A stretch of DNA of 42,447 nt. Origin: Chloroflexota bacterium. Lineage in GTDB: Bacteria; Chloroflexota; Dormibacteria; Dormibacterales; Dormibacteraceae. Below, one piece after another: positions 25,501 through 33,419 of this stretch. The stretch spans positions 1-42,447 of the forward strand of contig VBIU01000056.1 in NCBI GenBank assembly GCA_005880945.1, in the 5' to 3' direction. Every line of letters starts with the position of its first letter. The first letter of the stretch is position 1. The translations under genes were made by a program, and so were the position numbers. The notes beneath the pieces were generated by a model. The model was not told the DNA's origin. It saw only the letters and a program-made list of their open reading frames with translations, and did not search any database.

Positions 25501-26605
25501 ACCCCGCGGCGTAGCCGTAAGACTGGACGATCGGCCCGAAGACCAGCGGGCCGGCCGCCAGGCCCAGGAACAGCACCGTTCCGTATGCACCCATCGTCAC
25601 TCCGCGGGTCGAGCCGGCCGACAGATCGCCGAAGACGACGCCGATCGCCACGTAAACGGTGGCGATGAACGGAGTCGCGACGACCAGGAGCACAACCGGC
25701 GCCCAGAAGCCGTTGAGGTGGCCCAGCACTATCGCCGCCACCGCCCACACCATTACGCCGACGAACACGATGGGCCAGCGTTGTTTCGCCCGGTCCACCA
25801 ACCTGCCTCCAGGCAATCGGGCCAGGCCATTCGCGACCGCCTGGATCGCCAGCAGCAATCCGATCTGCGAGCTCGGAAGGTGAAGGCTTTCCTTGCCGAA
25901 GATCGGCAGAAACGCGCCCACGGTTCCCCAGGCAAGCGTCGAGGCGACGAGCCCGATGACGACCGGTCCGAAGGAGGGCTGGCGGACGAGGGCTCGGAGC
26001 GGCTGCATCAGCGCGAGCTTCTGTCGCGACTGTGGGGCGCTGCTGGCGGCAAGAGCGCCAGGCACTGCAAGCACGAGCAGTACCGTCGTCACTGCGATGT
26101 CGGTGCGAAGGTCGATCCACTGCAGCGCGAGACCCGCGATGGACGGTCCGATGAAGAAGCCCGCCTGCATCGAGAACGTCAGCCAACCCATCGCGCGGCC
26201 AAGCCGGCCGCTGGGGACCAACGCTGTGATGGCGCTGAACAGCGCCGCCTGCTGGGCGCCGACTCCGAGGCCGCCGACGATCTGCCATAAGAAAAGAGGC
26301 GCGACGCTCGCGGTGAAGACCATCGCGACCTGCGATCCGGCCGAGACGAAGATGGAGAGCACAAGGAGGGTCCGGGTGCCGAACCGGTCGATGAGGACCC
26401 CTGATGGCATGGACAGGAGCGCGGCCGCCAGCGTGGCGACAGAGAAGAGGGCGCCGACCTGGAAACGGTCAGCTCCGAGCTCGTGAGCGTAGAGCGGAAC
26501 CGTGAGGCCGCGTGCCGACAGCGCGGCGAACGAAGCCCCTGCCGCGACGTAGATGGCGAGCATTCGCCGCGAATCCGGGACACCCAGGCGCACGGCTCCT
26601 AACAT
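25385..26605 (-). CDS. MFS transporter (12 TM)
   Basis: 406 residues if ATG 26605 is used; ATG 26563 (MLAIYVAAGAS) is equally credible because 26605 leaves only 8 bases to the divergent cyclase start. Twelve hydrophobic segments; motif A copies GVLIDRFGTRTLL and GGRLVDRAKQRW, and motif C-like GFFIGPSIAG. The tail is Pro/Arg rich. Similar proteins export drugs or sugars; the substrate cannot be read here. The stop lies 116 bases inside the convergent Nudix gene. Confidence 0.87.
   Translation of the reverse strand: MLGAVRLGVPDSRRMLAIYVAAGASFAALSARGLTVPLYAHELGADRFQVGALFSVATLAAALLSMPSGVLIDRFGTRTLLVLSIFVSAGSQVAMVFTASVAPLFLWQIVGGLGVGAQQAALFSAITALVPSGRLGRAMGWLTFSMQAGFFIGPSIAGLALQWIDLRTDIAVTTVLLVLAVPGALAASSAPQSRQKLALMQPLRALVRQPSFGPVVIGLVASTLAWGTVGAFLPIFGKESLHLPSSQIGLLLAIQAVANGLARLPGGRLVDRAKQRWPIVFVGVMVWAVAAIVLGHLNGFWAPVVLLVVATPFIATVYVAIGVVFGDLSAGSTRGVTMGAYGTVLFLGLAAGPLVFGPIVQSYGYAAGFTACAAVSMALALVMAGFHAEPLRRRSEVPLPPPAPGT
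26600..26605 (+). promoter_or_regulatory. -10 element of the cyclase-sirtuin operon
   Basis: TAACAT ends 8 bases before ATG 26614 and overlaps the divergent MFS start codon at 26603-26605. Predicted leaderless. Confidence 0.4.
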
Positions 26606-26613
26606 ACCGGCGC

Positions 26614-28596
26614 ATGGTCCGCGAGCGTGTGGGCGACTGGCGTTTGGCCTGGCGCTTCGCGCTGGCCGGGCTCGTCGCCGGCCTACTCGTCGCGGCGCTG
26701 AGCACCCGCGGCGTGATGAACGCGCCGTTCTTCGCGGCTCAGGACCAGCTGTTCCCAGCGCCGGCCCCGGATCAGAGCGTGACCTTCATCGCGATCGACT
26801 CCACGTCACAAAAGAACATCGGCTCGTACCCATTCAGCAACGCGGATCACGCCAGGGTGATCAATTACCTCGCGAGCCTTCACCCGAAGGTGATCCTGTT
26901 CGACGTCGTCCTCGACCGCCTCACCGCGGACGACAAAGAGGATCCGAAACATCCGCTCGATACCAACAAGCCGCTTGCGGCGGCGATCAAGGCGGCGGGA
27001 AACGTCGTCCTGGTTTGTACTGCCGACGATTCGCCGGACGGCACGTTTTCGAGCGTGGCGGCCGCCGTGGGAGAGCGCGGGCTCGCCGCGCCCGACGACG
27101 CCAACGCAGTGCGCGGCGTCGTGCTCCGTCCCGATCCATCGGCGACGTGCACGGAAAACGAAGCTGATGAGCCGGCTTTCCTCGAGGCGCTCCGAATATC
27201 GGAAGGAATCGACGCCGGATTGGAGGTGAACGCGGATGGGAATGAGGCGACCTTCGGGCCACATCGAATCCCGCTCGTGAACGGCCAGATGCTCATCAAC
27301 TTCACCCGCGGTGGCGGTCCGAGCTGCTCCTATTTCGACGCCGTGAATGCCAGCTGCCCTCGTCCACAGCTGATCACCGGGCACATCGTGGTCGTCGGCA
27401 CCAAGCTCATCGATGCGGGCGACGTCTATTCGCAGGCCGTCAGCTTCCAGCACGACAAGAGCTTCTGCCCGGACAGCCGCCCTCGATGCATGCTCGACAA
27501 CCAGAACTATGGCTACCGGATCATGGGCGACGCGATGACGACGATCCTTCAGGATCGTTACGTCAGCGTGCAGCCGGCAAGCTCGATCCTGCTCGCGATC
27601 GTCGTCCTGTCATTGCTGGTCGCGGTGGTCGTCTACGCGCTGACCTTTCGCGTCGCGATGCTGTTCATCGGCGCGCTGCTCATCGCCTACTACGCCGGCG
27701 CGTTCTTGCTGGGCAAGGCCGGCTTCCTGGCCGATCCTCTATACGCGCCGATCGCAATAGTGCTGTCGGCGGCGTTCTCGTTGGGCGCCCGCTACGTTCT
27801 CGAGGATCGCGAGCGGCGCAAGGTGGAGCGCATCTTCGGGCACTACGTCGACCCGCGCATCGTCAGGCAGCTGGCCGCGACGCACTCTGTTGGAGAGATC
27901 ATCTCCAAGGGGGAACGGCGCGACCTGACCCTGTTGTTCGTCGACATCCGCGGCTTCACCGCCATGTCGGAGGCGATGGCCGCGGAGGACGTGCTGCTCG
28001 TCATCCAGCACTACCTGGACGAGATGAGCTCGCTAATCCTCAAATGGGACGGAACGATCGACAAGTACGTCGGGGACGAGGTTGTCGCGCTATGGAATGC
28101 CCCGGTCGCCCAACCCAACCACCCTCTTCTGGCGCTGCGCTGCGCGTATGACCTCATTGCCAAGGCTCCGGATCTACTGGCTGAGCTCGTGAATCACGGC
28201 CTGCCGCCCGTCAGCTGGGGCATCGGCCTCAACACCGGACCGGCGGTGGTCGGAAACATGGGCAGCAAGGACCGGCTGCAGTACACGGCGCTCGGCGATA
28301 CCGTCAACACCGCGGCACGCTTCTGCAGCGTCGCTCCGGCATTCAACCTCCTCATCGGCTGGCCGACGTTCGAGGCGTGCTCCGATTACATCGCGGTCGA
28401 TGAGATGCCTGGGCTTCAGCTCAAGGGCAAGTCGGCGGAGAAATTTAGGGTCCTGAAGGTGACTGCGATTCGGGAGCGCCCCGACTCCGAGTGGGTGCAG
28501 ATCCCAACCGAGGCCGCGCTCGAGGCCTACGACGGTTACAAGCAGCGGCACCAGCACCAGGCCGCTTTTGCTGCAGCGCAGCCAACCGAGACATGA
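26614..28596 (+). CDS. CHASE2-domain class III adenylate cyclase, copy 1
   Basis: 660 residues from ATG 26614. TM helix 12-30, an extracytoplasmic CHASE2 sensor (about 38-320, with cysteines 179, 238, 248, 285 and 292), three TM helices (about 324-344, 346-367, 377-395), then a cyclase homology domain (about 430-620). Metal aspartates D444 (FVDIRGFTAMSE) and D488 (KYVGDE), substrate Lys484, Thr558 at the usual Asp position (QYTALGDTVNTAARF), N565 and R569 are all present; the Lys/Thr pair marks class IIIb, bicarbonate-responsive adenylate cyclases. It should make cAMP in response to an external signal. The stop overlaps the sirtuin ATG by 4 bases. Confidence 0.93.
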   Translation: MVRERVGDWRLAWRFALAGLVAGLLVAALSTRGVMNAPFFAAQDQLFPAPAPDQSVTFIAIDSTSQKNIGSYPFSNADHARVINYLASLHPKVILFDVVLDRLTADDKEDPKHPLDTNKPLAAAIKAAGNVVLVCTADDSPDGTFSSVAAAVGERGLAAPDDANAVRGVVLRPDPSATCTENEADEPAFLEALRISEGIDAGLEVNADGNEATFGPHRIPLVNGQMLINFTRGGGPSCSYFDAVNASCPRPQLITGHIVVVGTKLIDAGDVYSQAVSFQHDKSFCPDSRPRCMLDNQNYGYRIMGDAMTTILQDRYVSVQPASSILLAIVVLSLLVAVVVYALTFRVAMLFIGALLIAYYAGAFLLGKAGFLADPLYAPIAIVLSAAFSLGARYVLEDRERRKVERIFGHYVDPRIVRQLAATHSVGEIISKGERRDLTLLFVDIRGFTAMSEAMAAEDVLLVIQHYLDEMSSLILKWDGTIDKYVGDEVVALWNAPVAQPNHPLLALRCAYDLIAKAPDLLAELVNHGLPPVSWGIGLNTGPAVVGNMGSKDRLQYTALGDTVNTAARFCSVAPAFNLLIGWPTFEACSDYIAVDEMPGLQLKGKSAEKFRVLKVTAIRERPDSEWVQIPTEAALEAYDGYKQRHQHQAAFAAAQPTET

Positions 28597-29336
28597 CGGT
28601 CGAGCGTGCGGCGGAGCTGCTGTCGGCCGCTCACAGCGGTCTGGCGATGACGGGCGCCGGTGTCTCCGCGGAGAGTGGCATTCCGACGTTCCGAGGCGAG
28701 GGCGGCATCTGGACCAGGTACGACCCCGTCAAAGTCGCTTCGATTGACGCGTTTCTGGAGGACCCGGCAGCGTACTGGCGCGTGTCGAGGGAGCGAGGCG
28801 GCATCGCGCTGGCCGCTCGACCGAACCCCGGCCACTACGCGCTGGCCTCTCTAGAGGCGGCGGGCCTGCTTGTCGCGATAGCGACTCAGAACACCGACGG
28901 CCTCCACCAGGATTCAGGATGCCGGAACGTGATCGAGCTTCATGGTTCGAGCCGCACGGTGCGGTGCCTCGACTGCGGAGCTCGCGAGGCGCGTTCCGAC
29001 GTCCAGGCCAGATTGGAGGTCGAGATGCCACCGCGCTGCAAGGCCTGCGGCGGCATCTTTCTCAAGCCCACCGTCGTCCTGTTCGGTGAGCCGATGCCAC
29101 TCCCCGCGGTGCAAGAGGCGTTCGCCCTGGCACGAGCTGCCGACGTGATGCTTGTGGTGGGCACGTCGCTGGTCGTGCACCCGGCGGCCGACATTCCTCT
29201 CGCGGCGGTCAGGTCGGGGGCGCGCCTGATCGTTGTCAATGCCGAGCCGACGTCGTTCGACTCCCTCGCCGAGGTCGTGATTCACGGCCGGTCGGGCGAG
29301 GTTCTGCCGGAGATCGTCAGTCGCTTAGATGCCTGA
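28593..29336 (+). CDS. Sir2-family NAD-dependent protein deacylase (sirtuin)
   Basis: 247 residues from ATG 28593 (ATGA overlap with the cyclase). Motifs: MTGAGVSAESGIPTFRGEGG, ATQNTDGLH, the catalytic His in VIELHGSS, zinc ribbon CLDCG and CKACGG, FLKPTVVLFGEPMP, VVGTSLVVHPAADIP, IVVNAEPTSFDSLA. It removes acyl groups from protein lysines with NAD, giving O-acyl-ADP-ribose and nicotinamide. The Tyr-x2-Arg pair typical of class III desuccinylases is not obvious (DPAAYWRVSRERG), so deacetylation is likelier. Coupling to an adenylate cyclase suggests a cAMP-acylation link (inference). Ends 20 bases inside convergent birA. Confidence 0.95.
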   Translation: MTVERAAELLSAAHSGLAMTGAGVSAESGIPTFRGEGGIWTRYDPVKVASIDAFLEDPAAYWRVSRERGGIALAARPNPGHYALASLEAAGLLVAIATQNTDGLHQDSGCRNVIELHGSSRTVRCLDCGAREARSDVQARLEVEMPPRCKACGGIFLKPTVVLFGEPMPLPAVQEAFALARAADVMLVVGTSLVVHPAADIPLAAVRSGARLIVVNAEPTSFDSLAEVVIHGRSGEVLPEIVSRLDA

Positions 29337-29940
29337 CGCTTCCGGCGCTCACCACCGCCCCATCCACGATCAAGGCACCCCGGACGTCGATGTCCTGTGC
29401 GAGGCCTTCGAAGCTTCGGTCGGGCAGCTCCACGAGCACACGCCGGCCGAGCGTGTCAGAGAGCTCGCGCCACCGGCTGAGCACCTGCTCAGGAGGCGCT
29501 GAGCACCACCGCTCGACGGCGGGCATCAACCTTTCAAGCAGATCGTCGCGGGGTTGGTTCAACCGAGCCGCGCCGGGCGGCGCCCTGGTGAGGTTGATGC
29601 CGATCCCGCATATCGCCTTGGCAGGCGTGACCTCGACGAGGATGCCGCCCAGCTTGCGGCCGCCCAGGATGATGTCGTTCGGCCACTTGAGGCGGACGTT
29701 CTTGCCGCACGCCTCGGCGGCCGCGACGCCGGCGGCCAGGCTGAGGAGCGGATTGCTGGCGAGGACGAACGACACGAGAAGAGCGGTGCCGGGCGGAGCC
29801 ACCCAGCGGTGCTCCAGGCGTCCGCGGCCCGCGGTTTGGTGGTCGGCGATCACCACCGAGCCGATAGGCAGCTCGCGGGCGACGTCCTGCGTCGACGTCA
29901 CGGACACGAGGCGGATGACCTGGATGCCATCGGTCCCCAT
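29317..29940 (-). CDS. birA: biotin-[acetyl-CoA carboxylase] ligase (BirA, group I)
   Basis: 207 residues from ATG 29940. It attaches biotin through biotinyl-AMP to carboxylase carrier domains. Features: VSVTSTQDVARELPIGSVV, TAGRGRLEHRWVAPPGTALL (ATP/biotin loop), VRLKWPNDIILGGRKLGGIL, and ICGIGINL. There is no N-terminal helix-turn-helix, so it is not a repressor of biotin synthesis. A short C-terminal SH3-like domain (LGRRVLVELPDRSFEGLAQD) is present. A TACTGT -10 sits 6 bases before the ATG. Confidence 0.94.
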   Translation of the reverse strand: MGTDGIQVIRLVSVTSTQDVARELPIGSVVIADHQTAGRGRLEHRWVAPPGTALLVSFVLASNPLLSLAAGVAAAEACGKNVRLKWPNDIILGGRKLGGILVEVTPAKAICGIGINLTRAPPGAARLNQPRDDLLERLMPAVERWCSAPPEQVLSRWRELSDTLGRRVLVELPDRSFEGLAQDIDVRGALIVDGAVVSAGSVRHLSD

Positions 29941-29946
29941 CCGCCG

Positions 29947-29952
29947 ACAGTA
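29947..29952 (-). promoter_or_regulatory. -10 element of birA
   Basis: TACTGT on the minus strand ends 6 bases before ATG 29940, so transcription would start at the A of the start codon. Confidence 0.4.
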
Positions 29953-29965
29953 ACGGAGAGGTCGG

Positions 29966-29971
29966 TAAGCT
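29966..29971 (+). promoter_or_regulatory. -10 element of the small ORF-fgd-cof operon
   Basis: TAAGCT ends 9 bases before ATG 29981. A GGAGGG lies flush against the ATG, too close to act as a normal ribosome binding site, so a leaderless transcript is more likely. Confidence 0.4.
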
Positions 29972-29980
29972 AGCGGAGGG

Positions 29981-30136
29981 ATGAAGCTCCACCGCGCCGC
30001 CACGCTGGTCGCTCTGCTGCTGGTCGCGGGATTCGCGAACTTCGACAGCCGATCGCTCATCGCGCTCATCGTCGTCGTGCTGGCGGCGGCGGCGGGCGGC
30101 GTCGGCTTCAGCTGGAAGCGCTACTACAAGCGCTGA
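29981..30136 (+). CDS. 51-residue membrane protein upstream of fgd
   Basis: A short ORF of 51 residues, ATG 29981 to TGA 30136. Two hydrophobic helices (about 8-19 and 25-41, the second ending in AAAAGGVGF) are joined by FANFDSRS, and the end is strongly basic (SWKRYYKR), suggesting cytosolic termini. It fills the gap between birA and fgd, has its own -10 box and codon use like its neighbours. Function unknown. Confidence 0.6.
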   Translation: MKLHRAATLVALLLVAGFANFDSRSLIALIVVVLAAAAGGVGFSWKRYYKR

Positions 30137-30146
30137 CGTGGCCTAG

Positions 30147-31145
30147 ATGCTGAGGCTCGGCTACAAGGCTTCCGCGGAGCAGTTTGGACCGCGCAAGTTG
30201 CTCGACTTCGCCATCACCGCAGAAGAGCGCGGTTTCGACAGCGTCTTCGTCAGCGATCACTTTCAGCCGTGGCGTCATTCCGACGGGCATGCGCCTTTCG
30301 CCTTCGCGTGGCTGGCGGCGGTTGGAGAGCGAACGCGCCGCGTGGTGCTGGGCACCTCGGTGGCGACGCCGACGTTTCGCTATCACCCGGCCATCGTCGC
30401 GCAGGCATTCGGAACCCTGGGCTCGCTTTACCCAGACCGGATGATCCTCGGCGTCGGAACGGGGGAGCACCTCAATGAAGGTGCGCTCGGCGTCGAATGG
30501 CCAGACAACAAAGAGAGGTTTGCCCGACTGCGCGAGGCCGTTCGCCTCATCAAGCAGCTGTGGACGGAGCAGCTCGTGACGTTCGACGGCGAGTACTACC
30601 ACACGCGGAATGCGACGATCTACGACCGGCCGGACCACCCGGTTCCGATCTACGTTGGGGCGGGAGGCCCGCAGGTGGCGAAGTTCGCGGGGCGAGCCGG
30701 CGACGGTCTCATCTGCACTTCGGGGAAGGGAATGGAGCTGTATTCCGACCAACTCCTGCCCTCGTTCAAGGCGGGTGCTGCCGAATCCGGCCGCGACGCG
30801 GGTGCACTCGACAAGATGATCGAGGTCAAGGTCTCGTACGACACCGATCGAGGGCGCGCCCTCGAGGACACCAAGATCTGGGCGGCCCTGGCCCTTCCGG
30901 CCGAGGACAAGGCAGGAATCGACGATCCCCGGGAGATGGAGCGGCTGGCTCGGGGCGTAGAGGATGTCGCCCATCGCCGCTGGCTCGTTTCTGACGATCC
31001 CGACGAGCACGTAGAGCAGCTTCGCCCATACCTCGAGCTTGGGTTCGATCACCTGGTCTTCCATGCTCCGGGCGACGACCAGGCGCACTTCCTCGAGCTG
31101 TACAGCTCGCAGATCCTCCCGCGAATTCGCGCTCGTTGGAGCTGA
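30147..31145 (+). CDS. fgd: F420-dependent glucose-6-phosphate dehydrogenase (FGD-like)
   Basis: 332 residues from ATG 30147. It follows mycobacterial Fgd1 almost throughout: [36 protein letters not shown] (active-site His and Trp), [30 protein letters not shown] (proton-donor Glu), [43 protein letters not shown] and [16 protein letters not shown]. Fgd oxidises glucose 6-phosphate to 6-phosphogluconolactone and reduces F420 to F420H2. Three F420 biosynthesis genes follow in the same run, a strong contextual match. Confidence 0.93.
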   Translation: MLRLGYKASAEQFGPRKLLDFAITAEERGFDSVFVSDHFQPWRHSDGHAPFAFAWLAAVGERTRRVVLGTSVATPTFRYHPAIVAQAFGTLGSLYPDRMILGVGTGEHLNEGALGVEWPDNKERFARLREAVRLIKQLWTEQLVTFDGEYYHTRNATIYDRPDHPVPIYVGAGGPQVAKFAGRAGDGLICTSGKGMELYSDQLLPSFKAGAAESGRDAGALDKMIEVKVSYDTDRGRALEDTKIWAALALPAEDKAGIDDPREMERLARGVEDVAHRRWLVSDDPDEHVEQLRPYLELGFDHLVFHAPGDDQAHFLELYSSQILPRIRARWS

Positions 31146-31153
31146 CGAGCACC

Positions 31154-31762
31154 ATGAGAAGCGAACCGGTGGAGACGTGGGTCATCGTCCTCATCAAAGA
31201 CCTCGACTCCGCGAAGCAGCGCTTGGGCACTGTCCTTGATGCGAAAGCTCGTCGAGAGCTCGCCCTCCGAAACGCCGAGCGCGCGATTCGCGCCGCCGCC
31301 GCCGGGGATGCGCGACTGGTCGTGGCCGGCAGCCCGGAGGTGGTTGACATAGCGGAGCGGCTCGGCGCGCCATCCCTGCTCGAGCCGCGGCAGGAAGGAC
31401 AGAACGTGGCCGCCAAACGCGGGATCGCCGAGGCCGTCAAAAAAGGCGCCGAAGCCGTCGTACTGCTGTCGAGCGATCTTCCGCTGGTCACACCGAAGGC
31501 TGTGCGAGATCTTCTGGACGCTGCCGGACGCATCGCCTCACCTGCGGCAGTTGCGGTGCCGGCGCTTGGACGAGGAGGCACCAACGCCCTCTACCTCAAG
31601 CCGCCGGAAGCGATCACGCTTCATTTCGGCGCCGATTCCCTGGCCGCCTTCCGGCGTGAAGCCGAGGAAAAGGGCGTCAACTTCGCCATCCATCGTTCCG
31701 AGGCGATGGCGCTCGACCTTGATGAGCCCGCCGACCTTGCACACGCACGGCGTGTGGTTTGA
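31154..31762 (+). CDS. cofC: 2-phospholactate/phosphoenolpyruvate guanylyltransferase (CofC/FbiD)
   Basis: 202 residues from ATG 31154; TTG 31136, overlapping fgd by 10 bases, is an alternative. Nucleotidyltransferase fold with VIVLIKDLDSAKQRLGTVLD, LLSSDLPLVTPKAV (metal-binding Asp), GRGGTNALYLKPPEAI and LDLDEPADL, all characteristic of CofC. It couples GTP to 2-phospholactate or phosphoenolpyruvate to form the activated side-chain precursor of F420. Actinobacterial homologues use PEP; the substrate here cannot be read. The stop overlaps the cofE TTG (TTGA). Confidence 0.92.
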   Translation: MRSEPVETWVIVLIKDLDSAKQRLGTVLDAKARRELALRNAERAIRAAAAGDARLVVAGSPEVVDIAERLGAPSLLEPRQEGQNVAAKRGIAEAVKKGAEAVVLLSSDLPLVTPKAVRDLLDAAGRIASPAAVAVPALGRGGTNALYLKPPEAITLHFGADSLAAFRREAEEKGVNFAIHRSEAMALDLDEPADLAHARRVV

Positions 31763-32493
31763 CGCTCGACCTCATCGGCGTCGATGGGCTGCCGGAGGTC
31801 AGGCCTGGCGATGATCTCGGCGAGCTGATCAGCTCCCGAAGCAAGCTCCGTGATGGCGACATCGTGGTGGTCGCGCAGAAGGTGGTCTCGAAGGCCGAGG
31901 GCCGGATGCGCCGTCTTTCCGAGGTGACCGCGGGCGATGAGGCGGTCCGGCTCGCGCCACGCCTGACCGCCGCGCCGGACCCTCGTCTGGTCCAGGTGGT
32001 GCTCGACGAAAGCGTGCGCGTGCTTCGCTCCGATCGCGTGCTGATCACTGAGACACGCCAGGGTTATGTCTGCGCCAACGGCGGCGTGGACCACTCCAAC
32101 ATTCCCGGCTCGGATGTGGTGACGCTCCTGCCGGTGGATCCGGACGCGAGCGCAGAGCGCTTGCGCATCAAGCTCCGCGAGTTGACAGGGGTTACCGTCG
32201 GCGTGGTCATCTCAGACACCTTCGGCCGTCCGTGGCGCCTTGGGATCGTGAACGTGGCCCTGGGCATCGCCGGCTTACCCGCGCTGGTCGACCTGCGTGG
32301 CCAGATGGATGACGCCGGCAAGCAGCTGCGAGCGACGGTGCTTGCCACGGCGGATGACGTGGCGTCTGCCGCGGGCCTGGTCATGGGCAAGACACGCCGG
32401 ACGCCGGTAGTGGTCGTTCGTGGCCTGGAGCTCGAGGGGAGCGGACACGGGCGGGACCTGATACGACCCGCCGCTGACGATCTGTTCCGGTGA
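31759..32493 (+). CDS. cofE: F420-0:gamma-glutamyl ligase (CofE), standalone
   Basis: 244 residues from TTG 31759. It adds gamma-linked glutamates to F420-0 using GTP. Motifs: LRDGDIVVVAQKVVSKAEGR, ETRQGYVCANGGVDHSN, VGVVISDTFGRPWRLGIVNVALG and GLVMGKTRRTPVVVVRG. In mycobacteria this domain is fused to an FMN-reductase domain in FbiB; that C-terminal part is missing here, so either the dehydro-F420 reduction step is encoded elsewhere or lactate-type F420 is made. GTGA overlap with cofD. Confidence 0.95.
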   Translation: MTLDLIGVDGLPEVRPGDDLGELISSRSKLRDGDIVVVAQKVVSKAEGRMRRLSEVTAGDEAVRLAPRLTAAPDPRLVQVVLDESVRVLRSDRVLITETRQGYVCANGGVDHSNIPGSDVVTLLPVDPDASAERLRIKLRELTGVTVGVVISDTFGRPWRLGIVNVALGIAGLPALVDLRGQMDDAGKQLRATVLATADDVASAAGLVMGKTRRTPVVVVRGLELEGSGHGRDLIRPAADDLFR

Positions 32494-33419
32494 AGGTCGT
32501 CGTGCTTGCCGGCGGGACGGGCGGCGCAATGCTGGCAGCGGGTTTCCAGTCGCTCTTGCCTGGCGGAAACCTAAGCGTGATCGCCAATACGGCTGACGAC
32601 GACGAGTTCTGGGGTCTGCTCGTCAGTCCCGACGTCGATGCCGTCATCTACCGCCTTGCCGGCATCTTCAACGACGAAGCGGGATACGGCGTGAACGGCG
32701 ACACGTTCCATCTGCTCGCCGCGCTCGAGCAGATGGGTGAGCCGGCATGGTTTCGGATCGGTGACAAAGATCTCGCCACCCATGTCGTCCGCACCGACAT
32801 GCTGAGGCGGGGAAGCCGCCTCACCGAGACCTCATTGGAGCTCTGCCGCCGGTGGGGGATCGAGGCTCGCGTCCTACCGATGACCGATGAGCGCGTCCGG
32901 ACGCGCTTTGCCACGGATTCCGGGAATTTCTCCTTCCAGGAATACTTCGTTCGCGAGGGACTGGCGCCTGAGCTGCGATCGATCGAATTCGAAGGCATCG
33001 ATTCGGCACGGCCGACGCCTGAGGTCCTGTCCGCGATTGCCGAAGCAGACATGGTTGTCATCGGACCGTCGAACCCGCTCATCTCCATCGCTCCGATCCT
33101 GCAGCTGATCGGGGCAACCCTTCCGCGCGAGCGAACGTGCGCGATCACGCCGATCGTCGGTGGCGTTGCTTTGAAGGGACCAACGGTGGAGATGCTGCGT
33201 GCGATGGGATGGGATGCGTCCCCGGTGGCGGTGGCCAGGATGTATGCGAGCGTCGCGAGCTCCTTTGTGATCGACTCTCGCGATGCTGAGCTAGCCGGTC
33301 AAATTGAAGACCTTGGGTACCGCGCGATCGTTGGCGACACCGTCATGAGCGACGGTGGAGTCGGCCTGGCGGCCGCTGTGCTGGCGGCCTACGAGGGAGC
33401 ACAGCCGAGCGCTAGGTGA
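32490..33419 (+). CDS. cofD: 2-phospho-L-lactate transferase (CofD/FbiA)
   Basis: 309 residues from GTG 32490. It transfers the phospholactyl or phosphoenolpyruvyl unit to the deazaflavin Fo, giving F420-0 or its dehydro form. Signatures: VVVLAGGTGGAMLAAGF, IANTADDDEFWGLLVSPDVD, FRIGDKDLATHVVRTDML, SGNFSFQEYFVR, VVIGPSNPLISIAPIL and GVALKGPTVEML. Fo synthase (fbiC/cofGH) is not in the window. The end overlaps the convergent TM gene by 8 bases. Confidence 0.95.
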   Translation: MKVVVLAGGTGGAMLAAGFQSLLPGGNLSVIANTADDDEFWGLLVSPDVDAVIYRLAGIFNDEAGYGVNGDTFHLLAALEQMGEPAWFRIGDKDLATHVVRTDMLRRGSRLTETSLELCRRWGIEARVLPMTDERVRTRFATDSGNFSFQEYFVREGLAPELRSIEFEGIDSARPTPEVLSAIAEADMVVIGPSNPLISIAPILQLIGATLPRERTCAITPIVGGVALKGPTVEMLRAMGWDASPVAVARMYASVASSFVIDSRDAELAGQIEDLGYRAIVGDTVMSDGGVGLAAAVLAAYEGAQPSAR

